Shown here: positions 1-10,806 of the stretch, one piece after another | Numbering within the stretch: position 1 is the stretch's first letter | How the letters are laid out: each line of letters begins with the position of its first letter | Assembly: GCF_000383515.1 (NCBI RefSeq) | Contig: NZ_KB911485.1 | Location: 58,341-122,340, forward strand | Length of the DNA: 64,000 bases | Reading direction: 5' to 3' | Source of the DNA: Mesomycoplasma hyorhinis ATCC 17981 | GTDB taxonomy: Bacteria; Bacillota_I; Bacilli_A; Mycoplasmatales; Metamycoplasmataceae | The notes under the pieces: model-generated | Database searches by the model: none | What the model was told of the DNA's origin: nothing | Seen by the model: only the letters and a program-made list of their open reading frames with translations | Translations under genes and position numbers: made by a program

Positions 1-3000
1 ATTTAATTGATCGTTTTTTGTTTGCTTGTCCAAAAGATAGTAGCAAATTGTGTTGAAATGAACTTTTAGATTTAACTCAAAAGCTTTTTTTAGACAAAAT
101 AAAAGATAATGATAAAGACTTTATTTTTATGGAAGAAAATAAATCTAAAATCTTTAATATTTCTGAAATTGATAAAGAGAAATTCACTATTTTTTCTTAT
201 TCTTCAGATATAGCTACAAAAAGAAATTTATTTTTAAATGATGAAAGAACAGGAAAATCATTTCCTATTAAACTTCATAACTTAAATTAAAAACTAACTA
301 TAGATGAATATTTAACTCATAGACAAAAAGATATTGACACCTTAGAAAATACTATTGCATCTTACAAAGCACAAAAGTCAGAATTAAGCGAAAAATATAG
401 AGAAAATGAAGAAAAAAGAAGAAAAATTAATAAGGAATTTGAAGAGACTCAAATTCAATATAAATCTTTAATTGACAAAATCATTAATAATAATCAACTA
501 CTAAATAAGTATTTAAAAATCAACGAAGAAAAAGAAAATATAGAAAAAGGGGTGATTATTCAAACAACTATTACAAGATTTCAAGAGGAAGAAGATTTAG
601 AGTTTGAACAAAGACAAAGAGATGCAGACATTCAATATCAATATAAAATTGAACAAAAAAACAGACAAAGACAACAAAGACTTCTAGAGTTATAAAATAC
701 TTATAATACAATAATTGATACTTTTGAAGACCAAGATATTAGTGTTTTTTCTAATTTTAACACACAGAATTTTTTAAATGAAGTAAACACATTTATAGTA
801 AATAATAATCAAAAGAAAAAAGAAATTGAAGAGAAAAATCAGAAAACTAAAAACGATTTTAAAATAGAATTAAATAAATTATTAAGTATTCAAAATCAAT
901 TAAAATCTGAAATTTCAAGCATTAATAATTGTATTGAATTTAATGAAAACATTTTTAATTCAAAAAATATAAGATTACAAAGTTTAAAAAAACTCAAAGG
1001 TATAAAAAGTGTTTACAAAAACGTTACTATAAAATGAAGTACTAAAAAAGATGAAGATAACGATGATTTTATTTTAAATTATTATCCAATTTCTGATTTT
1101 GTAAAAGATAAAATAAGTAACATTATTTTTACTCTTAATGACAATCAAACAGGATTTATTACTAAAATTAGAAGATATTTGGGTGCATTTGCAAACATAT
1201 ACAAAGGATTTTACAAGAATCCATATATGGTTCATTCGATTTTTAATCCACAAACTATTAACTCAGATCTTTTAAGAAATACACAGTTAGAAGAAAGTAC
1301 AAAACGAAAATATCACTTAAACGAAAAACAAGAACATAGTGTTAAAAAAGCAATAGCTTCTAGAGATGTATTTTATTTACAAGGACCTCCAGGAACGGGA
1401 AAGACACAAACAATTTGTGCAATGGCTGAAGAATTTATTAAACGTGGTGAAAATATTTTAATTACCTCTTCTACACATGAAGCTATAGAAAACTTTATGG
1501 ATCGTTTAAATGAAAATAATTTAAATAATCCAAACTATATAATCTTTAAATTTGATTATAATTCAAAAAGAAACAATGATTTTCAAACTTCAAAAATTTA
1601 TCCTAATTTTATTTCTAAAATTGAACATTGATTAGAAAATCCACAAGAAGAAAATTCTGTTTTACAAGAAAAAATTTTAGAAATTGAAGCATGAATCGTA
1701 AAAACAAACTTGAATGTTGAAGAATATTTTGGATTTAGCGCTTATCTAGACACATTAATTGAAAGAATAGAAAAAAATACTGTTTTTGAATTTGAAAAAG
1801 AGCATTTAATAAAAGAAGATTTCGATATCAATAACATAAATTCTATAAACAAATATTACATAGAAACACACAAAAATAAAGTTAAAAATAATCAAGTTTT
1901 AAATTTGATAGATGCTTTATTTAAACTTGCGCAAGATAACAACATTAATGTTTGAGGTGTTAAAAATTTTAAAGAACTAAAAAATAAAATCTTGAACAAA
2001 GATTCAACAAAAAACGCTTCATTTTTGAAGGATTTATACAAAACTTATAATGAAAATACCAATGAACAAAACAATTATTTAGAAAGTGATTTTAATAAAT
2101 TTGTTTTTGAATATAACTTAATAAACGTTATTGGTATCACTACAACTACAAGTACAAAAATTAATTTATCTGATAAAAATGGTGTTGGTGTTGCTGACGT
2201 AGAACCTAAAGATTTATTTACTGAATACCCAATTGGTGTTGTTATTATTGATGAGATTTCAAAATCTTCTACTCCAGAAATTTTTGCAAGAATTATTTTG
2301 GCTGAAAAAGTTATTTTTTCAGGAGATTACAATCAACTTCCTCCTTCTAGTGAATTTGAACCAAATATTATTGATCAAATTTACGATGGGCTACCTGAAC
2401 AACCAATTCAAACCTATTCACAAAGTAATCAATATGATGATGAAGAGGAAGAAGATGAAGAAAGTAGTCTTATAAAAGACCCTGATAAAAAGAAATTTAG
2501 AGAAAAAATTGACCAACTTTATAAAAATTCTTTCTTTAAAACACAAGCTAATCAGTTAAAAAATTTGAATTTTAATAATAGTACATATGAGTTTTTAAAA
2601 ACATCACATAGATTTTCACAAGAAATTATGGATGTAGTTAATGTTAGTTACGATTATATGGAAAAATTAGAATTACCAGCAAAACCTAGGGGCTTTCAAG
2701 GTATGTCTTTTGAGTGAGCACACAATAATTTAGATGCTATAAATCCTATAATTTTTGACACTTCTTATCTAAATGATTCTTATGTTCAAAAATTAAGAGA
2801 AAAAAATGTAAATATTCCTGCAAAAGCTCCTATTCCAAAAATGTCTTCTTATTTTATCTTGAACTTGCATCGATCTTCTAAATCAGCAACTGAAAGTTTT
2901 GATCAAAGAAGTTTTATTTTTAGAGAAAATTTCCAAGCAGAAAATACTGGTACAGTAAATGAGTATAATGCTGAAGTTATTAAAAAGATTGTTAAAAAAA

Positions 3001-3462
3001 TAATCGAAAGTAATAACAAAAAACAAATTTATAAAAACATTCAAAAAGAAATTGGTGTAATTTGTTTAACTAGAAATCAAAGTTATTTAATTAAACAAAT
3101 TTTTGCTCAGGATGAAATTTTCAAAGGAATAAAAGTTGACACAATCGATAACTTTCAAGGTCGTGAGAAAGAAATTATCATCGTTGATTTTATAAGAGCG
3201 AAAAATAGATTAGAAGATGTTTCAAATTCTTCAATAGGAGAAAAAAAGAATTGTTAGCGATAAAAAAAGAAATACAAGTTTTTTAAATAGTAATGAAAGA
3301 ATAAATGTTGCTATTTCAAGAGCAAGAAATAAACTCATTTTAGTGGGTGCATTTAGATATTACCAAAGCATAAATTCTGAAATTTTAAGAAAAATCGTAA
3401 ATGTTTTTGAACAAAATAAATTTACTATTATTAACACCGAGGAACGATATGAGCAAAATTAG
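1..3462 (+). pseudogene. UPF1-like superfamily 1 helicase, broken, 5' end outside window
   Basis: Reading one frame with UGA as Trp gives a protein of more than 1,100 codons that enters from before the window. A Glu/Lys/Gln-rich coiled-coil region (about 300-1000) precedes a helicase core: Walker A GPPGTGKTQT (near 1384), a DEIS Walker B (near 2252), GDYNQLPP motif III (near 2326), an xSHR motif IV (near 2605), DNFQGREKE motif V (near 3150) and a VAISRARNK motif VI (near 3310). This order is that of the DNA2/NAM7/UPF1 family (COG1112-like). The frame is cut by TAA at 288-290 and again at 693-695, and motif VI lies one frame over after an A7 run at 3241-3247. All helicase motifs survive, so decay is recent. 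It overlaps the next gene by 14 nt and heads a five-gene same-strand run. A nucleic-acid helicase role is secure; a defence role is inference. Confidence 0.85.
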
Positions 3463-5198
3463 TTTTGAACACTTTTTAATACCAATAGCAGAATATCAAA
3501 TTGATTTTACTTATAGACAACATGTTGAATTAGAAAAGTTAGAATTTTTTATTTTATCCATTATTTATGGGTGCGCAAATCAAAGATAAAAGCATTAATT
3601 TAGATAAAACATTAAAAGAAGAATTTAAAGAAAAATACAATATAAAAGAAAAGTTGTTTGTTTATTTTCAAATTTTACTTGTAAAGCTAATACAAAGACA
3701 AATTGTTAACTTAAGAGAAAAAGAATTAAATGAAAAAATACTACAAAATCCTAGTTTTGATTACACTGAATTAAATGATATTTTAGTAGGTGATCTATCT
3801 TTAAACAAAGATCTAAAAAAGTTGTTTGATAAAAATGTTTTTAAATCTTTTGAAGCAAGAAATCAAAGAGGTAAAACATATGCATACATTAATGTCATTC
3901 CTGAATTAGATAACACAGTAGAATATAGAGAAGGAAGAAATATCCAAGCTATTGAATACAATAAAGAGTTGCTTGAAGAACTAAGAAAATGTGTTAAAAA
4001 CGTTGTAAATATAGAAGAACACAAAGAAAAAAGAAGAAAAAGAGCTATTGCAATTTCAGAAATTATTGAAACATATAGAAAAAATAATAAGACTGTTTTA
4101 CCTTCTATTGAAAAAGAATTAGATAACGAAAATATAAATTTTATAATGCAAAATATTTCCTTCGCTTATCATAGTTCTGATATATATACTTGAGAACCTA
4201 CAAATGAATTGAGCGAAATTATTGTGAATTATCTTTCTCAACCAGAAATTGATTCTTCAAATTATTTTCAAAAACAAATTGATGGGTTTTTCAAATCTAT
4301 AAAAAATATTGATACTTGCGCAAAAATAGAGACGTATATACTAGACAAATTTAAAAAACAATTATTAAATCCTTCTCAAATTGAAAAATTAAAAAGCAAA
4401 ATGAACGTTTTGTCTCGTCTCGGTTGAAATAATGTTTACTGAAATGAAAAGAAAGAATTAAATTTTATTTTCGAATCTAATAAAAAAGATTTAATTATCA
4501 TTAATAATCAAGAAGAAAATAGAAATATAAAATTTGAAATTTCTCCTCATTTTGTAAACGTTAATTTTGAAGAACAAAATGAAGAAAATCAATTGATTTT
4601 AAAAGAGATTGTACTAGATTTTTTAAAAAATAAGATTAACAGTATCGAAGCGTTTGATTTAAATCAATCTACACAAATTCCTGATTTTGTAAGAGAGTTT
4701 TTTTATTCTCAAGCTACTAAAAATCCAAAACTTTTTGAAAAATGGTTTAATTGAGTTGTTGGTTCATCTTTGTTTAAAATTGAAGATATTTTTAAAGATT
4801 GAAATGTTTTTGATTTATGAAGTAAAAACGAAAATATTGCTAAAGATTTTTTAAAACTTTTAGATAACAAGGGAATAAATATTAAACAACGTTTAATAGA
4901 AGATGAAAAAACTAATGCCTTATCTTATAAAAATAATAAGATTTTTGAATTTTGTTTTGAGAACTTTATTTTTGAAAAAATCACTTTCAATAATTTACCT
5001 TTTTTAGAATATTGAAGTTTAACAAAACATGTTGAAGATTTAAAAGACAAATATAAAGAACTTAAAAATTCACTTAATGAAATTGTTTACACTTTTAAAA
5101 ATAAAGATATTTCTAAACTTCAACAAGAACAGATTTTTCTTTCAAAAAAAATTGCGAAATGGAAATTATTAAATTCAATAATTTTATTAACGAAGTAG
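3449..5198 (+). pseudogene. Unknown large protein of the helicase cassette, frameshifted
   Basis: The ATG at 3449 overlaps the helicase end. The first frame (starting MSKISFEHFLIPIAEYQ) runs to about 3548 and then the T6 run at 3545-3550 shifts it; the continuing frame (LFMGAQIKDKSINLDK...) runs to a TAG at 5196-5198, using several UGA Trp codons. Restored length is about 580 residues. It is charged, largely helical, with no signal peptide or membrane segment, and I recognise no domain. An ATG at 3567 in the second frame could act as a restart but lacks a ribosome binding site. Its last 40 nt overlap the next gene; a slip in the A8 run at 5144-5151 could instead have split one longer protein into this and the next. 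Its place between a helicase and a HEPN-like protein suggests a subunit or specificity factor of the same system, which is inference. Confidence 0.6.
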
Positions 5199-5620
5199 AA
5201 ACTTTCTGTACTAAAAATAAAGCTTTTGTAGATGTTTCAGAAATCAAAGAGTTTAGCAATGAAATATTACATATTTCTGATGTTTATCAACAAGATTTAG
5301 GAAAAGAATATGCATTTTTAGCAAATAAAATTAACACAGAAATGGAAATTTGTTTGAGTGATAGTAAAATCGAAAATATTAATATTGAAATCGATGCTTT
5401 AGTTAAACAAAAAGCCATTACTAATGAAGAAGGTAGAATTTTAAAAGATTTGAGGAGATGGAGAAATGAAATATCTCATAAATCTGTGGAAAACAAAAAA
5501 TTTACCATAGAAGAATATAGAAAATATTTATTATTATTTAGAGATTTGAAGCATATTACTAATAAAATAAATACATTTCGAATTGAAGAAGAAAAAAGAA
5601 GAAAACTTGAAGAAAAGTAA
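5159..5620 (+). CDS. Small protein with a HEPN-type RxxxxH motif
   Basis: An intact 153-residue ORF, soluble and helical. Near residue 100 it carries RRWRNEISHKS, which contains R-N-E-I-S-H, the R-x4-H arrangement with an Asn after the Arg that defines HEPN RNase or nucleotidyl-binding domains (for example DUF4145-like and Abi families). The following helix is rich in Lys, Glu and Arg, ending in a basic tail. HEPN proteins commonly act as toxins or effectors beside ATPases and helicases. The ATG lies inside the end of the preceding gene with no clear Shine-Dalgarno, so translation may be coupled, or the ORF may be the detached C-terminus of that protein after a slip in an A8 run. It is the only undamaged ORF of the cassette. 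HEPN assignment rests on one motif and context. Confidence 0.5.
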   Translation: MEIIKFNNFINEVETFCTKNKAFVDVSEIKEFSNEILHISDVYQQDLGKEYAFLANKINTEMEICLSDSKIENINIEIDALVKQKAITNEEGRILKDLRRWRNEISHKSVENKKFTIEEYRKYLLLFRDLKHITNKINTFRIEEEKRRKLEEK

Positions 5621-5663
5621 AAGAAAAAAATAAACTTTAAAACTAACAATCAAAGGAGACAAA

Positions 5664-6626
5664 ATGTCACAAACTACATTTTTAACTTTAAATGAACCAG
5701 AAATTAAAAAATGTGATTCTTTACTAAGAGAAATTGAAAATTTAAAAGAAGTAAATGCATTTGACAAAAATTTTCAAGAAAATTTAGAAAATTATTACAA
5801 CGAATTAAAAGAATTAAGAAATACCTTTCAAAAAGGAGAAGGAATTAGAAATTATATTAGATTAAATTGATTAAAACAACTCCATAACTTATCTAAAAGA
5901 ATTTCTAATTTAGATTGAAACAAGGAAATTAATGCCTATTTAGATAGAGTTTCAAAAAACGCAAAAGTAAATGTGTTCCAGTTTTATACTCAATACGGAA
6001 TCGTTGATTATGAAGCAATTGAATACTTAGAAACTACTAATTCGGAACTTACCAATGAATTAATAGAAAGTACAATCACAGAATTTTTAAAAAGAGAAGT
6101 AGATCAAGAAAAATTAAATTCTTTTAGAAAACAAAGGTTTGAGTGAATTGATAAAAATCTTGAAAACGAATCTTCAGAAATTAGATATGAATTAAAAAAT
6201 TTCATTAAACAATACAATAATTTTGAAGATATTTCAGATTTAGTTTATCTAATAAACACAAGAAAAGAAGAAATCCAAAAAATTAATTCTTAAGTAAAAG
6301 TAGTTGCTAAGTCTTTAAAAGAATCTGAAGGTTTCGTTTTAAATAAAGTATTAAAAACAAGTCTTTCTGATAAAGGAATTATTAGAAAAGTATTTAGGTT
6401 TGTAAACAAAAACAACAATTATGTAGATGTAGTTGTTGATGGTAATCTAGAAATTTCATACAAAATGGGAAATTACATTGGTCACGCTTGTGAAAAATCA
6501 GCAAACAAAATTGTCGAAGATATCAAGAAAAACGGTTATAGCATACAAGATATGAAAGTAAAAAGAGATTTAAAAACTGATAAACCAGCAACAAGAGTTT
6601 CTGTTGTTAAATCAAGAACAAGGTAA
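5664..6626 (+). pseudogene. Unknown soluble protein of the cassette, with internal TAA
   Basis: Strong ribosome binding site AAAGGAGA sits 8 nt before the ATG at 5664. The frame reads through three UGA Trp codons to a TAA at 6291-6293, then continues in the same frame for another 110 codons to TAA at 6624-6626. The downstream part (VKVVAKSLKESEGF... to VSVVKSRTR) has the same composition as the rest, so the internal TAA looks like a nonsense change, probably from CAA. Restored length is about 320 residues: an N-terminal helical, Glu/Lys-rich half and a C-terminal alpha/beta half with a basic end. No family is recognised. It is 3 nt upstream of the ClpB-like gene and likely co-transcribed; the strong RBS may mark the start of a second translation unit. 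It may be a partner or adaptor of that ATPase (inference). Confidence 0.55.
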
Positions 6627-6629
6627 AAA

Positions 6630-8579
6630 ATGAGTTTTTATAAAGCATTCGAATCTATTTTTGTAAAATCTGCTCAAAAAAATATTTTGCTTCTTTCTGA
6701 AAATATTTTTGATTATATTTTTATCAGTGATATTAAAAATTTCTTTAAAAAAGAAGAAGTTTTAAGAGATTTAAATGAAGTACCAACTAGTTTTTTTATA
6801 GATTTACCTAAGTTTTTGTCTTTAGTTTTCAGAGAATTAAATTACAAAACTATTAAATACTTTTCACCTAGTACAGGAATTACAAATTTAAACAGAAACC
6901 TCGAGGAATTAATTAACAACAAAGAAGAAAACGAACCTGTGGAAGAGCAAAGTTATGAAAATGAGGATGATCTTTTATCCGAAGAATTAGAAAATCCTGG
7001 CAATGAAATACCACCAATCGCTGTATTTATTAACTCTATAATTGAAGAAGTAAATGCTTACAAAAATGATTTAGTAAATGAAAAAGAGAAGAAAAGAGTT
7101 TATATAATCGATTGTGGAGACTTACTAACTCAAAACGGTGATCAAAGCGTTACAAGTAGTGTTTTAGCTGGTTTAATCAAAACTTTTATTGATAATTTAG
7201 AACACAATGTTGCTGGTGTTAAAAAGTCAAACTTTAAACTGATTTTTATTTGCAAAAACAAAGATGATTTAAACAATGTCATTTACAACAAAAATCCTGA
7301 AATTAACTTCATTTCTATAGCAAAACCGGACAGCGAAGAAAGAAAGAAAATTTTTGAAATTATTTTAAAAGATGAATTTAATAAAAATTTAACTGAACCT
7401 ATAAAAGTAAAAACTTCTCAATTTGATGAAGTTATTTCTCTTACAAATGATTTATCTTTTAGGGAACTTATTCAACTTTTAAAAGTTTCTCAGATTTCTA
7501 AATTTGAAAATTTCAAGTCTTTATACACTACTATATTTTTCAATAAAAAACAATCTGAATGAGAAAAGATTTCTCCTTCACAATTAGAAAATTTTGAAAC
7601 AACAATTAGTAAAAGGGTAAAAGGGTAAGAATTTGCTATCAAGAAAATTAAAGAAACTTTAATAAGATCTTTTGTTGGTTTATCAGATTTAAATTCTTTA
7701 GATACAAAGAAAAAACCTAAAGGAATTTTGTTTTTTACTGGTCCAACAGGTACAGGTAAAACTGAAATTTCTAAAGCACTTGCTGAATTTATTTTTGGTA
7801 GTGAAAATCATTTAATTCGTTTTGATATGTCAGAATATAACTTAGAACATAGTGATCAAAAATTAATTGGTGCTCCTCCTGGTTATGAGGGTCACGAAGC
7901 AGGTGGTCAACTTACAAATGCTATAAAAGAGAAGCCTTTTTCTATAGTTTTGTTTGACGAAATCGAAAAAGCACATGGAAGAATTTTGGATAAATTTTTA
8001 CAAATTTTAGAAGACGGGCGTCTTACTTCATCAAAAGGAGAATTAGTTGATTTTTCAGAAACCTTTATTATTTTTACTTCCAATTTAGGGGTTAGCGAAG
8101 TAGGAAAACAAGGTAGTGATTCATCTGATGAAGAAACAAGAAGAACTTTTACCAAAGCTGTTGAAAATCACTTTAATAAAGAACTAAAAAGACCTGAAAT
8201 CCTAAACAGAATTGGTGTTAAAAATATTGTTCCTTTTAATTTTATAAGTGATAATCAAATTAAAAAAGATATTATTACTTCTAAATTTAATCAACTAAAT
8301 AATTGACTTAAACGTGTAAAAAACATCAAATTAAGCGAACTAAATGATGAACAATGAAAAACTTTAATTTTTAAAATCAATCAAATTTATGATAAATCCT
8401 TGGGAGCTAGAGGTTTAATTGCTTGTTTTCAAAGTATTTTTGTAGATATTTTAAGTAATTATTTATTTTGTATTCATAATGATATTCAAAACCACTTGAA
8501 CAATCCTTCAGAAAATCAAGACTATTTAATAATTGATACTGTTTTTGATGATGATAAAATAAGTTTTATAAAAAAATAG
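6630..8579 (+). pseudogene. ClpB/ClpA-like AAA+ ATPase with internal TAA
   Basis: Two ATPase-like halves. The first (about residues 1-310) has no Walker A; only a VYIIDCGDLL strand resembles Walker B, so it is a degenerate AAA domain with an acidic insert near residue 95-125. The second matches the ClpB D2 domain: GPTGTGKTEISKALAE Walker A, FDMSEY, a GAPPGYEGHEAGGQLT pore-loop region, LFDEIEKAH Walker B, FTSNLG sensor 1, RPEILNRIG arginine finger and a C-terminal GARGL sensor 2. The conserved RVxGQ entry to D2 reads RVKG followed by TAA at 7626-7628 where Gln is expected, so a CAA-to-TAA nonsense change has cut the ATPase in two. Full length would be about 650 residues. An unfoldase-type motor is clear; the first half shows it is not a housekeeping ClpB. 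A restart at a later codon could still make D2 alone. Confidence 0.8.
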
Positions 8580-8604
8580 ATAAAGCAATTTATCTATTTT
8601 TTTA
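8572..8604 (+). terminator. Rho-independent terminator of the helicase/ClpB-like cassette
   Basis: An inverted repeat AAATAGATAAA / TTTATCTATTT with a short loop is followed by a T run directly after the stop codon at 8577-8579. It ends the plus-strand cassette. Confidence 0.75.
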
Positions 8605-8641
8605 TATGTATATGATTTATATTAATAAATTATTATTTAAT

Positions 8642-9633
8642 TTATTTACTGGATACTATTTCTTTTGTTTTAGTACCAACATATGTTGAAGCTTCTTTAA
8701 CATTATTTACAATTACTTCTTGAACATTAAAATCAATTGTTTTTTTAAGTTGGTTTAGTCTTGTTCCAATTAAAATCAATGGCTTTGTGAAGCTTTTAGC
8801 TACTGTTTTTAATATTTCTAGTGAAAAAGATCTGAGTTCATCTAAAGATTTAATTTTTGTAATTTTTTGTCTTGCTTTATTTATCAATTCAATTTCTAAA
8901 TTAAACATTGTGTATTTAGTATATGAAGATAAGTGTGTATTTAAATTTTCTTTTGTTTTAATATCTTTTTTATCAGGTAAATTTTTTTCAAATTTATCTC
9001 TTTCTTTATTAAATTCAGTTGATAATTTTAATAAATTTGAAATTAAAACTTTTTTAAAATTGGTAAGAAATCTACGCTTTCTTTTATAGCTTTGGCTTGT
9101 AATTCTTCTAATTTAGTTTTAAATTCACTTAATTTATTTTTTTGCTTCTGTATATCCATTATTATGTAGATCGGAATCTTGAACGGAATCAGAAATATCT
9201 TTATTATTGTTTTTAAATTTTTCTTTTGTTTTTTCTATATAAGCTTTAATAATTATTCAATAATTTTGAGTCATAGCAGATATATTTGGAATAAATTGTG
9301 TTTTATATGCTTGTATTATTTCTTTTTCTATTTCTTCTTCTTGACTAGAAAATGATTGTTGTACTAAAGCTTTTTCATCTTGTGATTCTTCATCTGGAGT
9401 TTGAGCTTCTTGTTCTTCTACTTTGTTGTTTGTTGAATCATCTTCATTATTTGTAGTATTGTTGTTAGTTTGTGGTGCAGTAGTTGTACTTGGAGTTTGT
9501 TGCTTTCGAGATTGTGTGGTTTCTGTTTTTGGAGTTCGAGATTGTTGAACAGTAGTTGTGGTTTGACCACAAGAAATTGCTAATATTCCTGAAAAAAGAG
9601 ACACAAAAGAGAGTGAAGAAAATAAAATCTTTT
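8642..9633 (-). pseudogene. Decayed surface lipoprotein
   Basis: The minus strand encodes a prolipoprotein leader (FSSLSFVSLFSGILAISC then G-Q) near 9630-9570, followed by a Thr/Gln/Asn-rich and then Glu-rich linker and a helical C-terminal region ending KTKEIVSSK at a TAA at 8642. The parts lie in different frames: the start codon is not recognisable (ATTAAAAG where ATGAAAAAG is expected), the frame changes near the A7 run around 9140, and again near 9056 in a run of A. Joined, it would be about 320 residues, similar in size and layout to the intact lipoprotein encoded upstream (9857-10783), so it is probably a decayed paralogue or a slipped surface antigen. If the runs are slippage hot spots, some cells may still make it. 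Confidence 0.7.
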
Positions 9634-9754
9634 AATTTTTATAATTTCCTTTATAAATTTGTTTAAAAATTAGTTATAGTTGAGTTGATTTTTTGTATGT
9701 AAAAATTTTTAAAAATCTGTGTTTTTTTGACAACAAAAAATTCTTTGTTTTTAA

Positions 9755-9779
9755 ATTGTACTTTTTTTTTTTTTTTTTT
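9755..9779 (-). promoter_or_regulatory. A18 tract joined to a TACAAT -10 box, possible phase-variable promoter
   Basis: On the minus strand an uninterrupted run of 18 A (9779-9762) is followed by one G and TACAAT (9760-9755), a good -10 hexamer, about 120 nt upstream of the decayed lipoprotein. Poly(A) abutting the -10 box is the arrangement known for phase-variable lipoprotein promoters in Mycoplasma (the vlp system of M. hyorhinis). Function here is inferred. Confidence 0.5.
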
Positions 9780-9812
9780 GAAAAAATTGGCTAATTTTGT
9801 AAAAAAAATAAA

Positions 9813-9836
9813 AAATCCTATAAATTTATAGGATTT
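9813..9836 (-). terminator. Terminator after the 9857-10783 lipoprotein gene
   Basis: Perfect inverted repeat AAATCCTATAAA/TTTATAGGATTT followed on the minus strand by a T-rich stretch. It lies 20 nt past the lipoprotein stop codon. Confidence 0.75.
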
Positions 9837-9856
9837 TGTAAAAAATTTATTGTTTT

Positions 9857-10783
9857 TTAAACATCTAGTAAAACTAAGAATTTGTTTACTGTGTTTTCGA
9901 AAGTTTTTGCTAAAACTTCTTTTGTGAATTTATCGACATCAGTAGCTGTTGGATTAGGATATAACTTTTTAAAATAAGAAATAATAAATGGTAAAGGATT
10001 TTTTAATTGCGAAGTTAATTGATAAGCTAGATCTTTATAAATTTTTAAAATTGATGAATCAATTATATTTGTACCTTGGCTGTTACCCACTTCTTCTTCA
10101 ATATTTTGTTTATTTTTGTTTAAAAGTGTTACTAAAGAATAAGTAACATAATTTTCAATTGCTAATTCAAAATCTTGTTGTGAATTTATAGTTGAAGCAT
10201 TATTTGGCAAATCTTGAGCTTTAAAGTCAGAGTTTGAAAGTTTTGTAATAATTACTTCAATTTTCTTTTGAGTTTGTTCTTTTAAAATCTGTTGGAAATT
10301 TTCATTAGTTAAAGCTGCTTCTTTTTCTAAATCCTTTAATTTTGAAGAATAATCATTTTGAATTTGTAATATTTTAGGCAACAAACTCAATATTTTTGGA
10401 TTAACTACAAACTCTGCTAAAGTTTTGTTCAAATCAGATTCATTATTGTTTTCAGAATCTGAATTATTATCTTTTAGTTGCAGAGAATCTTTTAGTATAT
10501 AGGATAAAGAAGGAATAGCTAATTGCGTGATGATACCAAGGTTTTCGTTAAGAATTGGTTTTAGTTCATTATCAACAACATTTTTATTTAAAGTTGTTAA
10601 CTCTTTAATAATGTTTGCTTGTGAAGATTTAGAACTGTTTTGAGAAGGTTTTTGAGAAGAAGTAGTTTGCTGATTTTTGGTTGTAGTTTGGCTATTTTCT
10701 TGACAAGAAATTAAAACACTTGAGACTAAAGTTATTGTACTTACTGATAGAAAAAGAAGTTTTTTACTAAATATTGATTTCAT
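9857..10783 (-). CDS. Surface lipoprotein, Thr/Gln/Ser-rich N-terminus
   Basis: 308 residues. A basic start (MKSIFSKK), a hydrophobic core and the lipobox LISC with Cys at residue 27 predict lipid attachment to the outer face of the membrane. Residues 28-60 are a Gln/Thr/Ser linker typical of mycoplasma lipoproteins; the rest is helical (NNNSDSENNNESDLN acidic stretch near 130, then long helices). No enzyme motif is seen. An AAAGAGAT ribosome binding site precedes the ATG. It follows the M23-like lipoprotein gene by 23 nt on the same strand and is the last intact gene before a terminator, so the pair are probably one operon. The decayed lipoprotein at 8642-9633 has the same general design. 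Confidence 0.85.
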   Translation of the reverse strand: MKSIFSKKLLFLSVSTITLVSSVLISCQENSQTTTKNQQTTSSQKPSQNSSKSSQANIIKELTTLNKNVVDNELKPILNENLGIITQLAIPSLSYILKDSLQLKDNNSDSENNNESDLNKTLAEFVVNPKILSLLPKILQIQNDYSSKLKDLEKEAALTNENFQQILKEQTQKKIEVIITKLSNSDFKAQDLPNNASTINSQQDFELAIENYVTYSLVTLLNKNKQNIEEEVGNSQGTNIIDSSILKIYKDLAYQLTSQLKNPLPFIISYFKKLYPNPTATDVDKFTKEVLAKTFENTVNKFLVLLDV

Positions 10784-10806
10784 AATATCTCTTTAATTAG
10801 TTTGTT

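Noticed and set aside
2233..2475. 80-codon plus-strand ORF inside the helicase
   Set aside because: Out-of-frame shadow of the helicase reading frame that holds the DEIS and GDYNQLPP motifs.
285..7628. Reassignment or programmed readthrough of TAA
   Set aside because: TAA ends dozens of intact genes in the window cleanly, and the interruptions are limited to one cassette, which also shows frameshifts.
8787..9089. 100-codon plus-strand ORF
   Set aside because: It is antisense to the decayed lipoprotein and has a low-complexity Phe/Leu/Ser translation.
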